Source: an uncultured Clostridia bacterium | GTDB taxonomy: Bacteria > Bacillota > Clostridia > Oscillospirales > Ruminococcaceae | DNA: 64,000 nt | Assembly: GCA_947089135.1 (NCBI GenBank) | Contig: CAMUJF010000009.1 | Coordinates: 29,136 to 93,135 of the forward strand | Direction of reading: 5' to 3' | Shown: one piece after another, positions 34,637-42,585 of the stretch | Layout: each line of letters starts with the position of its first letter | Position numbering within the stretch: position 1 is the first letter of the stretch | Notes under the pieces: model-generated | What the model was told of the DNA's origin: nothing | The model's database searches: none | Seen by the model: only the letters and a program-made list of their open reading frames with translations | Made by a program: the position numbers and the translations under genes

Positions 34637-34690
34637 GCACTATGTAAAGGTCAAGCATTTTTACAAAAAATACCGAAAGGAATTGATATT

Positions 34691-34987
34691 ATGTTAACAA
34701 GCAAGCAAAGAGCAAAGCTGAAAAGCATTGCCATGACGGAGGACACAATTTTACAGGTGGGAAAAAACGGTATTATTGACACACTGACAGCGCAGGTCTC
34801 GGACGCTCTGAAAGCCCGCGAGCTTATCAAAATGAAAGTCCAGGACGCCTGTATGCTGTCCCCTGCGGAGGCGGCAAACGAGCTTGCGGAAAAAACCAAA
34901 TCCGAGGTGGTTCAGGTTATCGGCAGCAAATTCGTGCTGTTCAAGCGCAATGCTCAGGATCCGAAAATTGACTTAAAGGCGAAGTAA
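34691..34987 (+). CDS. yhbY: YhbY-family RNA-binding protein (CRM domain)
   Basis: A 98-residue single CRM domain: LTSKQRAKLKSIAM, the GxxG-like loop in VGKNGI, ALKARELIKMKV, and VQVIGSKFVLFKRN. YhbY-type proteins bind pre-50S ribosomal particles. ATG 34691 follows GAAAGGA. It is directly followed by nadD (0-nt gap), part of the conserved yhbY-nadD-yqeK-rsfS order of Firmicutes. Confidence 0.92.
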   Translation: MLTSKQRAKLKSIAMTEDTILQVGKNGIIDTLTAQVSDALKARELIKMKVQDACMLSPAEAANELAEKTKSEVVQVIGSKFVLFKRNAQDPKIDLKAK

Positions 34988-35596
34988 ATGCGCAGGGCGA
35001 TATTCGGAGGGAGCTTCGACCCCGTTCACAGCGGGCACATCAGCCTTGTTTCGGAGCTTCAAAAGACGCTGGAGCTTGATGAGATAATCGTTATGCCGAC
35101 CGGGATATCTCCGTTTAAAAAGGACATGGAACGCCGTCCCGCAAGCGGCGCGGACAGGCTTGAAATGTGCCGTCTGGCTTTTGAGGATATGTCCTTTGTA
35201 ACCGTAAGCGATTATGAAATATCCCGCGAGGGCGTGAGTTATACGGTTGACACTGTGCGGTATTTCCGCAGTCTTTACCCGAACGATAAGTTTTTCTGGC
35301 TCGTGGGCGGAGATATGCTGAAAAGCTTCGACAGGTGGAAAAACTGGCAGGAAATACTCTCCATGTGCATTCTTGCCGCCGTTTCCCGTCAAAAATGCGG
35401 CTCGGACAGAGAAGAACTTGAAAAAAAAGCGGCTGAGCTTCGGAAATACGGAGAGGTGATCTTTGCGGAAACAGAACCGCTGGAAATATCCTCTACTGAA
35501 ATTCGTGAAAAAATTATAAAAAATTCCGATATATCTTGCTATGTTCCGCAAAATGTAGTAAAATATATTTTAGAGCGCGGATTGTATAAGGAATAA
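34988..35596 (+). CDS. nadD: Nicotinate-nucleotide adenylyltransferase
   Basis: Makes deamido-NAD from nicotinate mononucleotide and ATP. The 202 residues have the nucleotidyltransferase motif IFGGSFDPVHSGHISL at the start, WLVGGDMLKSFDRWKNWQEI in the middle, and the C-terminal ISSTEIREKI motif. It is translationally coupled to yhbY and upstream of yqeK. Together with nadC at 10804 it represents two steps of NAD synthesis in the window. Confidence 0.94.
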   Translation: MRRAIFGGSFDPVHSGHISLVSELQKTLELDEIIVMPTGISPFKKDMERRPASGADRLEMCRLAFEDMSFVTVSDYEISREGVSYTVDTVRYFRSLYPNDKFFWLVGGDMLKSFDRWKNWQEILSMCILAAVSRQKCGSDREELEKKAAELRKYGEVIFAETEPLEISSTEIREKIIKNSDISCYVPQNVVKYILERGLYKE

Positions 35597-35722
35597 TTTC
35601 AACCGTAAAGTCCCGCGGTCCGCGAAAGCTTGCCACGGCAAAGCGAGATATAAGAGGCAGGAAGCAAGAGGTATGAATTTCTTACATCTTACATCTTAAG
35701 CTCTTACCTCTAAAGGGGGTCA

Positions 35723-36322
35723 ATGTCTATGTATTCTTCGGCGGAGCTGACAGATATTCTCAGCATCAGACTTTCCAAAAAAAGGTTTCAGCACAGTCTG
35801 AACGTTGCTGACGAAGCTGAAAAGCTTGCGGAAAAGTACGATTACTATTCGCCCGAAAAGGCGTATCTGACCGGACTTCTCCACGACATATGCAAGGAGA
35901 TACCCAAGGAGGAACAGCTTGCAATGGCGAAAAAATCCACTTTGGACGTGTCGCCGGTGGAGCTTGTCACCCCGCCGCTCTACCATGCGGTTGCGGGAGC
36001 GTGGTATTCGGAAAACGTACTTAACGTTCACGATAACGATATGCTCAACGCCATAAGGTACCACACTGTAGGCAGGGCGGGCATGAGCCGTTTGGAGGAA
36101 ATTATTTACATCGCCGATCTTATCTCGGCGGACAGAAGCTACAAGGACGTGGCAAAAATGCGGAAAAACGCTTACCAGAGCATAGAAAAAACAATGCTGG
36201 AGGCGCTGAGATTTTCTGTTTCGGACGTGGTGGCGAAAGGCTCGATGCTTCCGCACCATACCATAGAGGCGTACAATTACTATGTCTCGGAAAAGAAAAA
36301 AGAAAGGACGGAGATACAATGA
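35723..36322 (+). CDS. yqeK: YqeK-family HD-domain hydrolase
   Basis: A 199-residue HD phosphohydrolase with F-QHSLNVADEAEKLAE (first His), LTGLLHDICKE (HD pair), a later H-AVAGAWY, and ARYHT-type YHTVGRAGMSRLE followed by IYIADLIS. YqeK enzymes cleave Ap4A symmetrically. The strong GGGGGT ribosome binding site precedes ATG 35723. The 126-nt spacer after nadD contains a low-complexity purine/pyrimidine stretch (AGAGGCAGGAAGCAAGAGG against CTTACATCTTACATCTTAAG). Confidence 0.88.
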   Translation: MSMYSSAELTDILSIRLSKKRFQHSLNVADEAEKLAEKYDYYSPEKAYLTGLLHDICKEIPKEEQLAMAKKSTLDVSPVELVTPPLYHAVAGAWYSENVLNVHDNDMLNAIRYHTVGRAGMSRLEEIIYIADLISADRSYKDVAKMRKNAYQSIEKTMLEALRFSVSDVVAKGSMLPHHTIEAYNYYVSEKKKERTEIQ

Positions 36323-36681
36323 CGCAGATGACTCAGGACGAACTTATCAAAGCGGCTGTGAAGATACTCGACAGCAAAAAAGCGGAGGACATACGCGTAA
36401 TAGGAATAGGCGATCTTACCATAATCGCCGACTATTTTATTATTGCGGACGGTACTTCCTCGACGCATACCAAATCTCTGGCGGACGAGCTTGAATTCCG
36501 CCTGAAGGAAATGGGCAGGGAACCGAGACAGGTTCAGGGAAACAACGGTTCCAACTGGATCGTGCTTGATTATTCGGACGTTGTGATACACATTTTCTAT
36601 AAGGAGACAAGGGATTTCTATAATCTGGAAAGACTTTGGAGCGACGGTCACGACGTTGACATAAAACAGTATTTGGAGTGA
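36319..36681 (+). CDS. rsfS: Ribosome silencing factor RsfS
   Basis: A 120-residue RsfS/YbeB/Iojap protein: AVKILDSKKAEDIRVIGIGD, ADYFIIADGTSSTHTKSLAD, and SNWIVLDYSDVVIHIFYKET. It binds ribosomal protein uL14 and blocks subunit joining under starvation. It overlaps yqeK by 4 nt. Confidence 0.93.
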   Translation: MTQMTQDELIKAAVKILDSKKAEDIRVIGIGDLTIIADYFIIADGTSSTHTKSLADELEFRLKEMGREPRQVQGNNGSNWIVLDYSDVVIHIFYKETRDFYNLERLWSDGHDVDIKQYLE

Positions 36682-36686
36682 TCGCA

Positions 36687-37076
36687 ATGGCATTGTCGGA
36701 AAGCGCGGAAAAGGGCAGGCGCACTGCCGCGATAGCCGCTTTGTTCTGCAATATAGGCGCTGTGCTGTCGCTGCTTACTCTTGATATTCCTTTGGCGCTC
36801 ATCGGCTTCTGGGTATCGGGCGGCATACGAAAGGGAAATCCCGCAGCACGGAATATGTGCATACTGCTCCGCATTGCGGATATGTTATTTCTGCTGATAA
36901 TCCTGTTTGCCGTGAGAGCGGCGGGAGTCCCCGAATGGCTGGACACTCTGCTTATTGCGGCGGCAGGTCTTATGGCTTTTATAGATATCTGGCTGCTTAT
37001 AGTGCTTATCGGAAACAAAGGTCTTAAACAGTACTTCAATGAAATGAGCGCAGCAAAGCCGGAACAAAACGACTGA
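36687..37076 (+). CDS. Small membrane protein of unknown function
   Basis: A protein of about 129 residues with three to four predicted TM helices (about 12-30, 32-45, 62-85, 92-115) and a charged C-terminus. ATG 36687 is preferred because GGAG lies 8 nt upstream within the end of rsfS; a GTG at 36678 overlaps the rsfS stop. No family is recognised. It is wedged between rsfS and leuS and is probably co-transcribed. Confidence 0.6.
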   Translation: MALSESAEKGRRTAAIAALFCNIGAVLSLLTLDIPLALIGFWVSGGIRKGNPAARNMCILLRIADMLFLLIILFAVRAAGVPEWLDTLLIAAAGLMAFIDIWLLIVLIGNKGLKQYFNEMSAAKPEQND

Positions 37077-37128
37077 TACCAATTCACTGAATCAGGGATA
37101 CGTAAAAATATGCAAAGGAATGATAACA

Positions 37129-39534
37129 TTGGAAAAATACGACTATTTGTCCATTGAGAAAAAATGGCAGAAATATTGGGAGGAACACGGTACTTTCAAG
37201 GCAGAAACAGGCAGCAAAAAGCCTAAGTTTTACGCGCTGGTGGAGTTCCCATATCCTTCGGGACACGGTATGCACGTAGGTCATATCAAGGCTTATTCGG
37301 GACTTGAGGTGGTCAGCCGCAAACGCCGTCTTGAGGGCTACAACGTGCTGTTCCCCATAGGCTTTGACGCGTACGGTCTGCCTACAGAAAATACGGCTGT
37401 GAAAACGGGCGTACACCCCCGTATCGTTACCGATAACAACATCGCAAAGTTTACCGATCAGCTCAAACGGGTGGGATTTTCCTTTGACTGGTCGAGAGTT
37501 ATCGACACCACCGACGAGAACTACTATAAATGGACTCAGTGGATATTCCTTAAAATGTTTGAGAACGGACTTGTTTTCCGTGATAAAACACTGGTAAATT
37601 ACTGCCCCAGCTGCAAGGTAGTGCTGTCCAACGAGGACTCACAGGGCGGCAAGTGCGATATCTGCCACAGCGATATAGTACAGAAAACCAAGGAGGTATG
37701 GTATCTCCGCATTACCGAGTACGCCGAAAAGCTTTTGCAGGGTCTGGACGAGGTGAATTACCTGCCGAATATCCGCCTCCAGCAGGAGAACTGGATAGGC
37801 AAGTCCACAGGCGCGTTTGTAAACTTTACCGTCAAGGAAAACAGCGAAAAGCTCCGTATCTACACCACACGTCCCGATACGCTTTACGGCGTAACGTTTA
37901 TGGTAATCGCTCCCGAACACCCCATTATCGAAAAGTACCGCGATAAGATTGCCAATATAGACGCTTTGGACGCGTACAAAGCCGAGTGCGCAAAAAAGAG
38001 CGAATTCGAGCGCACACAGCTTGTCAAGGACAAAACAGGCGTTAAGATAGACGGTCTGACGGCGATAAATCCCGTTACGGAAAAGGAAGTCCCCATTTAC
38101 ATTTCCGACTATGTTATGATGGGCTACGGCACAGGCGCGATAATGGCTGTTCCTGCCCATGACAGCCGCGACTACGACTTTGCAAAGAAGTTCGGTATTG
38201 ATATAATTGAGGTCATCAAGGGCGGAGATATTTCTAAGGAAGCCTACACAGGCGACGGCGAAATGGTGAATTCGGGCGTGCTCAACGGCATTTCCAACAA
38301 AAAAGAAGCAATTGCTAAAATGCTTGAAGTACTGGCGGAAAAGGGCTGCGGCGAAAAGGGCGTTCAGTACAAGATGAAAGACTGGGCGTTCAACCGTCAG
38401 CGTTACTGGGGCGAGCCTATCCCTATCGTACATTGTCCGACCTGCGGAATGGTTGCCGTACCTTACGATGAGCTGCCCCTTAAGCTCCCTCCCGTGGAGA
38501 ATTTCCAACCCGGCTCTGACGGCGAGAGTCCTCTTGCCAAGATAGACGAGTTCGTACACTGCAAATGCCCCAAGTGCGGCGGCGACGCAAGGCGCGAGAC
38601 TGATACTATGCCGCAGTGGGCAGGTTCTTCATGGTACTTTTTGAGATATTGTGACCCGAACAACAGTGAGGCGTTTGCGTCACAGGAGGCGTTGAAATAC
38701 TGGATGCCCGTTGACTGGTACAACGGCGGTATGGAGCACGTCACCCGTCATATGATATACTCAAGATTCTGGCACAGATTTTTGTACGATATCGGGGAAG
38801 TCCCCTGCGACGAGCCTTATGCCAAGAGAACGGCTCAGGGACTTATTCTCGGTTCGGACGGCGAGAAAATGGCTAAGTCAAGAGGAAATACGGTCGACCC
38901 TAACGACGTTGTCGATCAGTACGGCGCGGACGTGCTGAGGGTGTACGTGCTGTTTATGGGCGACTATGAACAGGCTGCGCCATGGAGCGAAACAAGCATG
39001 AAAGGCTGCAAGCGTTTCCTTGACAGGATATGGGCTTTGCAGGAGAAGCTTGTTGACGGTGATGAATACCGTCCCGAAACGGTTTCCCTTATGCATAAAA
39101 CGATTAAAAAGGTCTCCGAGGATATTGAGGCGATGAAGTTCAACACCGCCGTGGCTGCAATGATGAGTCTTATCAACGAGATATACAGTATAGGCAGCAT
39201 AAACAAGGCGGAGATGAAAGCGCTGCTTATTATGCTCAATCCCTTTGCACCGCACATCACCGAGGAAATGTACAGCGTGATCTTCGGCGGCATACTGAAC
39301 GAGCAGGAATGGGTAAAATATGATGAAAAGCTCTGTATAGACAGCACGATCGAGGTCGCGGTGCAGGTAAACGGAAAGATAAAGGCGAAGATAAACGTCC
39401 CCGCGGAGGCTGAGCAGGACGAGGTTTTAGGTCTTGCAAAGGCGGACGGAGCGGTCGCTGCGGCTATAGACGGAAAGAATATCGTCAAGGAAATTTACGT
39501 CAAGGGAAGACTTGTAAATATTGTGGTGAAATAG
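37129..39534 (+). CDS. leuS: Leucyl-tRNA synthetase
   Basis: Class I aminoacyl-tRNA synthetase of about 801 residues. HIGH-type motif in PYPSGHGMHVGHIKAYS, CP1 editing domain (TTRPDTLYGVTFMVIAPEHP), zinc-type Cys clusters (NYCPSCKVVLSNED, VHCPTCGMV), WAGSSWYFLRYCDP and the KMSKS loop as EKMAKSRGN. TTG 37129 is favoured because AAAGGA sits 9 nt upstream; ATG 37120 directly abuts that site and is poorly spaced. There is no T-box leader in the short 43-nt spacer, so expression likely comes from the upstream operon. Confidence 0.95.
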   Translation: MEKYDYLSIEKKWQKYWEEHGTFKAETGSKKPKFYALVEFPYPSGHGMHVGHIKAYSGLEVVSRKRRLEGYNVLFPIGFDAYGLPTENTAVKTGVHPRIVTDNNIAKFTDQLKRVGFSFDWSRVIDTTDENYYKWTQWIFLKMFENGLVFRDKTLVNYCPSCKVVLSNEDSQGGKCDICHSDIVQKTKEVWYLRITEYAEKLLQGLDEVNYLPNIRLQQENWIGKSTGAFVNFTVKENSEKLRIYTTRPDTLYGVTFMVIAPEHPIIEKYRDKIANIDALDAYKAECAKKSEFERTQLVKDKTGVKIDGLTAINPVTEKEVPIYISDYVMMGYGTGAIMAVPAHDSRDYDFAKKFGIDIIEVIKGGDISKEAYTGDGEMVNSGVLNGISNKKEAIAKMLEVLAEKGCGEKGVQYKMKDWAFNRQRYWGEPIPIVHCPTCGMVAVPYDELPLKLPPVENFQPGSDGESPLAKIDEFVHCKCPKCGGDARRETDTMPQWAGSSWYFLRYCDPNNSEAFASQEALKYWMPVDWYNGGMEHVTRHMIYSRFWHRFLYDIGEVPCDEPYAKRTAQGLILGSDGEKMAKSRGNTVDPNDVVDQYGADVLRVYVLFMGDYEQAAPWSETSMKGCKRFLDRIWALQEKLVDGDEYRPETVSLMHKTIKKVSEDIEAMKFNTAVAAMMSLINEIYSIGSINKAEMKALLIMLNPFAPHITEEMYSVIFGGILNEQEWVKYDEKLCIDSTIEVAVQVNGKIKAKINVPAEAEQDEVLGLAKADGAVAAAIDGKNIVKEIYVKGRLVNIVVK

Positions 39535-39596
39535 TCGTTTTATATAACCTGCCGAAAAAAAAGAAGATTTTTTGTGTATATTTTTTTGAATTGCTC

Positions 39597-39626
39597 TTGA
39601 CAAACGCGAGGCTTATAGGGTATAAT
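39597..39626 (+). promoter_or_regulatory. Promoter of rpsU
   Basis: TTGACA (39597-39602), an 18-nt spacer and TATAAT (39621-39626). Confidence 0.8.
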
Positions 39627-39683
39627 AAAATAGTTGTATCTTGTATATGAGCCTCTGCCTTATGGCAAAGGGAGGGAATCAAA

Positions 39684-39857
39684 TTGGCAGAAATTCGTGT
39701 TGGTAAAAACGAATCCTTGGATACCGCTCTCAAGCGCTTCAAAAGAAGCTGCGCAAAGGACGGCGTTATCGCGGAAGTTCGTAAGAGAGAACACTATGAG
39801 AAGCCTTCGGTAAAGCGTAAGAAAAAGTCCGAAGCTGCTCGTAAGCGTAAGTATTAA
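39684..39857 (+). CDS. rpsU: 30S ribosomal protein S21
   Basis: A 57-residue basic protein starting at TTG 39684 with AGGGAGGG upstream. It reads M-A-E-I-R-V-G-K-N-E-S-L-D-T-A-L-K-R-F-K and ends in a Lys/Arg-rich tail (SVKRKKKSEAARKRKY). S21 sits at the anti-Shine-Dalgarno region of 16S rRNA and helps initiation. It has its own promoter and terminator hairpin. Confidence 0.95.
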   Translation: MAEIRVGKNESLDTALKRFKRSCAKDGVIAEVRKREHYEKPSVKRKKKSEAARKRKY

Positions 39858-39877
39858 TTTTGATCAAAACGCTTAGA

Positions 39878-39906
39878 AAGCGGGCAGAATTTTATTCTGC
39901 CCGCTT
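39878..39906 (+). terminator. Hairpin after rpsU
   Basis: A 12-13 bp stem AAGCGGGCAGAA / TTCTGCCCGCTT. The downstream T run is poor, so it may also act in mRNA stability. Confidence 0.7.
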
Positions 39907-40011
39907 AGTTTGTGAAAACGGCTTTTGGGGACGTATTTCCAGAAGCACAGTATTTTTCACAGCCTTTTGGAAAAAATATTCGGGTGTTAAAGGAAAAAAT
40001 ACGAAAAACAC

Positions 40012-40040
40012 TTGCAATATTGAAAAAAATGTAGTAAAAT
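40012..40040 (+). promoter_or_regulatory. Promoter of efp
   Basis: TTGCAA (40012-40017), a 17-nt spacer and TAAAAT (40035-40040). Confidence 0.6.
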
Positions 40041-40099
40041 ATATGTAAGCTTTTTATGCGGTATTTTCCGCCAAAAATTTTTAAGGATGGTTAAGTTAT

Positions 40100-40657
40100 A
40101 TGATTACAGCAGGCGATTTCAGAAACGGCGTTACCTTTGAGGAGGACGGCAACGTGCTTCAGGTCGTTGAATTCCAGCACGTTAAACCCGGCAAGGGCGC
40201 GGCTTTCGTAAGAACCAAGATCAAGAATGTTATCACAGGCTCCGTGATTGAAAAGAGCTACAACCCTTCGGCTAAGTTTCCCACTGCTTTCGTTGAAAGA
40301 AAGGATATGCAGTATTCCTACACCGACGGCGATCTTTACTATTTTATGGATCCCGAGACATACGAGCAGGTTCCGATCAGCAATGCGGAGCTTTCCAACA
40401 ACTTCAAGTTCGTCAAGGAAGAAATGATCTGCAAGGTTTGCTCCTACAAGGGCAAGGTTTTTGCAGTAGAGCCCCCCAACTTTGTAGATCTTGTCGTAAG
40501 CCAGACGGAACCCGGCTTTGCGGGAAATACAGCTACAAACGCAACTAAGCCCGCTACTCTTGAGACAGGCGCGGAGGTAAGAGTCCCCCTCTTTATCAAC
40601 GAGGGCGAAACTATCAGGATCGACACAAGAACAGGCGAGTACATGGAGCGCGCTTAA
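40100..40657 (+). CDS. efp: Translation elongation factor P
   Basis: A 185-residue, three-domain EF-P. The KOW-like domain I has the loop HVKPGKGAAFVRTK with Lys at the tip, the residue that carries modifications in other bacteria. Domain III ends with FINEGETIRIDTRTGEYMER. It relieves ribosome stalling at polyproline. ATG 40100 follows AAGGATGG. Confidence 0.94.
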   Translation: MITAGDFRNGVTFEEDGNVLQVVEFQHVKPGKGAAFVRTKIKNVITGSVIEKSYNPSAKFPTAFVERKDMQYSYTDGDLYYFMDPETYEQVPISNAELSNNFKFVKEEMICKVCSYKGKVFAVEPPNFVDLVVSQTEPGFAGNTATNATKPATLETGAEVRVPLFINEGETIRIDTRTGEYMERA

Positions 40658-40739
40658 AAGACGTTTCAGACTGTGCCGAATCAGTCATAATTTATATTTG
40701 TTACGCATATTATTAATGCGCTGAAAGGAGATTTGATCT

Positions 40740-41177
40740 ATGAAGCTTGGTGAAAAGGTCGCTTATCTGAAAGGACTTATTGAAGGTCTGGAGATCGACG
40801 GTTCCACAAAAGAAGGCAAGGTAATTCTGGCAATTGCCGATATACTTGACGAGGTTGCCGTTACATCGGAGGATATGCAGGATCAGATTGATGAGATCGT
40901 TGAGGTAGTTGACGCTATCGACGAGGATCTCGGAGAAGTAGAGCGCGATTTCTACGATGTTGACGATTGCTGCTGCGATGATGACGACTACTGCGAATGT
41001 GACGATGACGACTGCGAATGCGGCTGCGATGACGACGACGAGCTTTACGAGGTCGTATGTCCGAGCTGCGGCGATACTATTTGCCTTAACGAAGGTATGC
41101 TTGAAGAGGGTTCAATGACCTGTCCCGGCTGCGGCGAACTTCTTGAGTTCGACTTCGGAGGCGACTCGGAAGAATAA
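40740..41177 (+). CDS. CD1247-type Asp/Cys-rich protein with C-terminal zinc ribbon
   Basis: A 145-residue protein. The N-terminal helical domain (LGEKVAYLKGLIEGLEID, EVAVTSEDMQDQIDEI) matches the CD1247 N-terminal domain found next to efp or asp-rich genes in Clostridia. The middle (about 75-100) is an extreme run of Asp, Glu and Cys (CCCDDDDYCECDDDD). The C-terminal part is a clean zinc ribbon with CPSCGD and CPGCGE. It may bind metal or RNA polymerase-like partners; the function is unknown. AAAGGAG precedes ATG 40740. Confidence 0.75.
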   Translation: MKLGEKVAYLKGLIEGLEIDGSTKEGKVILAIADILDEVAVTSEDMQDQIDEIVEVVDAIDEDLGEVERDFYDVDDCCCDDDDYCECDDDDCECGCDDDDELYEVVCPSCGDTICLNEGMLEEGSMTCPGCGELLEFDFGGDSEE

Positions 41178-41218
41178 TTCTCCGTCAGAAATTCTAATCG
41201 AATAAATGCAATCTGTTT

Positions 41219-41418
41219 CAGGGCGAGGTGTAATTCCTCACCGGCGGTGACAGGCTTTGGCTTGAAGTCCGCGAGCATAGGCAGCGGTATGCAATGTTTT
41301 ACTTATCGTGCAGCTTTTGAACCTTTTTGAGATATTTACAAACGTAAAGGGTCAAGGCTCAGCCTTGTGTTGATTCGGTGTAATTCCGAAACCGACGGTA
41401 TAGTCCGGATGAAAGAAA
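41219..41418 (+). promoter_or_regulatory. FMN riboswitch (RFN element)
   Basis: The conserved FMN aptamer core is present: CAGGGCGAGGTGTAATTCCT then CACCGGCGGTGACAGGC and AGTCCGCGAGC at the 5-prime side, and GATTCGGTGTAATTCCGAA, ACCGACGGTATAGTCCGGAT and GAAAGAA at the 3-prime side. A variable stem around 41290-41360 separates the two halves. It precedes a riboflavin transporter, and FMN binding should switch the gene off through the terminator at 41454-41482. Confidence 0.95.
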
Positions 41419-41453
41419 CAAACGCTGCGCCAAGTTTGGTATAATGCGCGAGT

Positions 41454-41482
41454 ACGCCTGTGGAAGTAATTTTCACAGGCGT
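41454..41482 (+). terminator. Expression-platform terminator of the FMN riboswitch
   Basis: A 9-bp stem ACGCCTGTG / CACAGGCGT followed by a T-rich stretch (TTGCTGTT), 36 nt after the aptamer. Confidence 0.75.
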
Positions 41483-41537
41483 TTGCTGTTGCAGACTGCT
41501 TTATTAATAATTATTTTTATTAAAAGGTGGTAATCTT

Positions 41538-42212
41538 ATGCAAAAATCTGTAACACTTGGAAACAAATCCCGCATGGACGTGAAAAAGCTTGTAACGATG
41601 TCCCTTATGACCGCTCTGGCGTACTTAACGGTATTTGTTTTCAGAATACCCGTGATAATGTTCCTGAAGTACGAGCCGAAGGACGTCATAATCACTATCG
41701 GCGGATTCATGTTCGGACCGCTTGCCTCGGTGATAATGTCGGCGGTTGTATCGCTGGTTGAAATGGTAACTATCAGCGGCACAGGTCCTATCGGCGCGCT
41801 TATGAATTTTATTTCCACAACGGCGTTTGCCTGCACCGCTTCTATCATGTATAAAAGGATACATACCATTAAGGGCGCGGTGACGGGTCTTGCCTGCGGA
41901 ACGGTCTTCATGACGATAATGATGCTTGCGTGGAATTACCTTATCACGCCGCTTTATATGGGTACTCCCAGAGAGACCGTGGCTGAAATGCTGCTGCCTG
42001 TTTTCCTGCCCTTTAACCTGCTTAAAGCAGTACTGAACAGCGCGCTGACCGTTATGCTCTATAAACCCCTGACTCAGATAATGCGCAAAGCCCGCGTTCT
42101 TCCTGAAACGTCCGGAAACGCAGGCGGAGCAAAACGTTACGTATGGGTGTACGTTATCGCGGCTTTTGCGGTGCTGACCTGCGCGGCAGTAATTATTATC
42201 TGGAATTTGTAA
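41538..42212 (+). CDS. ribU: ECF transporter S component, riboflavin-specific RibU
   Basis: A 224-residue membrane protein with six predicted TM segments. Typical RibU features are an N-terminal SLMTALAYLTVFVFRIPV helix, FLKYEPKDVIITIGGFMFGP and MNFISTTAFACTASIMYKR, with a Trp/Asn pair in LAWNYLITPLYMG. It binds riboflavin outside and uses a shared ECF energising module (not in this window). The FMN riboswitch directly upstream fixes the substrate assignment. Confidence 0.93.
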   Translation: MQKSVTLGNKSRMDVKKLVTMSLMTALAYLTVFVFRIPVIMFLKYEPKDVIITIGGFMFGPLASVIMSAVVSLVEMVTISGTGPIGALMNFISTTAFACTASIMYKRIHTIKGAVTGLACGTVFMTIMMLAWNYLITPLYMGTPRETVAEMLLPVFLPFNLLKAVLNSALTVMLYKPLTQIMRKARVLPETSGNAGGAKRYVWVYVIAAFAVLTCAAVIIIWNL

Positions 42213-42247
42213 AAATATTATAAAATGAATTAAGGATTCATACTGTT

Positions 42248-42278
42248 AACTGACTTCGCATGAGCCGCGGAGTCAGTT
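42248..42278 (+). terminator. Terminator of ribU
   Basis: An 8-bp stem AACTGACT / AGTCAGTT with an inner CGC/GCG extension, followed by TTGCTTT. Confidence 0.7.
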
Positions 42279-42339
42279 TTGCTTTAAGCCGTATAAGCCG
42301 AACGCTGCAATTATAAATTTTGTTTTTTGACCAAAACTA

Positions 42340-42368
42340 TTGAAAATCCCGTTGAAATATTGTATAAT
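42340..42368 (+). promoter_or_regulatory. Strong sigma-A promoter of the structured RNA candidate
   Basis: TTGAAA (42340-42345), a 17-nt spacer and perfect TATAAT (42363-42368). The expected start is G42375, the first base of the 23-bp stem. Confidence 0.8.
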
Positions 42369-42374
42369 ATATTA

Positions 42375-42545
42375 GACCTGTTCGGTAACCGCAGAAGTGT
42401 CGGATTGCGCAGGATTTTGGGCGGAAGGCAAAGTGAGCCGAACGCCGCTGTACTGTATGTACTGCAAGCGAGGCGCACAAAGCCTTCCGTCAAAAAGACA
42501 AGCAAGGCGATGCTTCTGCGGTTACCGAACAGGTCTATTCATGTT
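42375..42545 (+). ncRNA. Candidate structured RNA with perfect 23-bp closing stem
   Basis: Bases 42375-42397 are perfectly complementary to 42523-42545. Inside are further complementary arms (GCGGAAGGC with GCCTTCCGT, and CTGTAC with GTACTG around 42450-42470). Transcription should start at the first base of the stem. It ends 41 nt before the SPFH-protein start with no intervening terminator, so it may be a stable RNA, a 5-prime leader of the ydjI-like operon, or a mobile hairpin repeat that brought a promoter. I cannot match it to a named RNA class. Confidence 0.5.
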
Positions 42546-42585
42546 TATCCCTTTAATTCAACTAAACGAAAGGAAGTTGTTACAT

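Noticed and set aside
42397..42585. N-terminal extension of the YdjI-like protein
   Set aside because: It lies inside the 23-bp-stem RNA region; ATG 42586 with AAAGGAAG gives the family-typical start.
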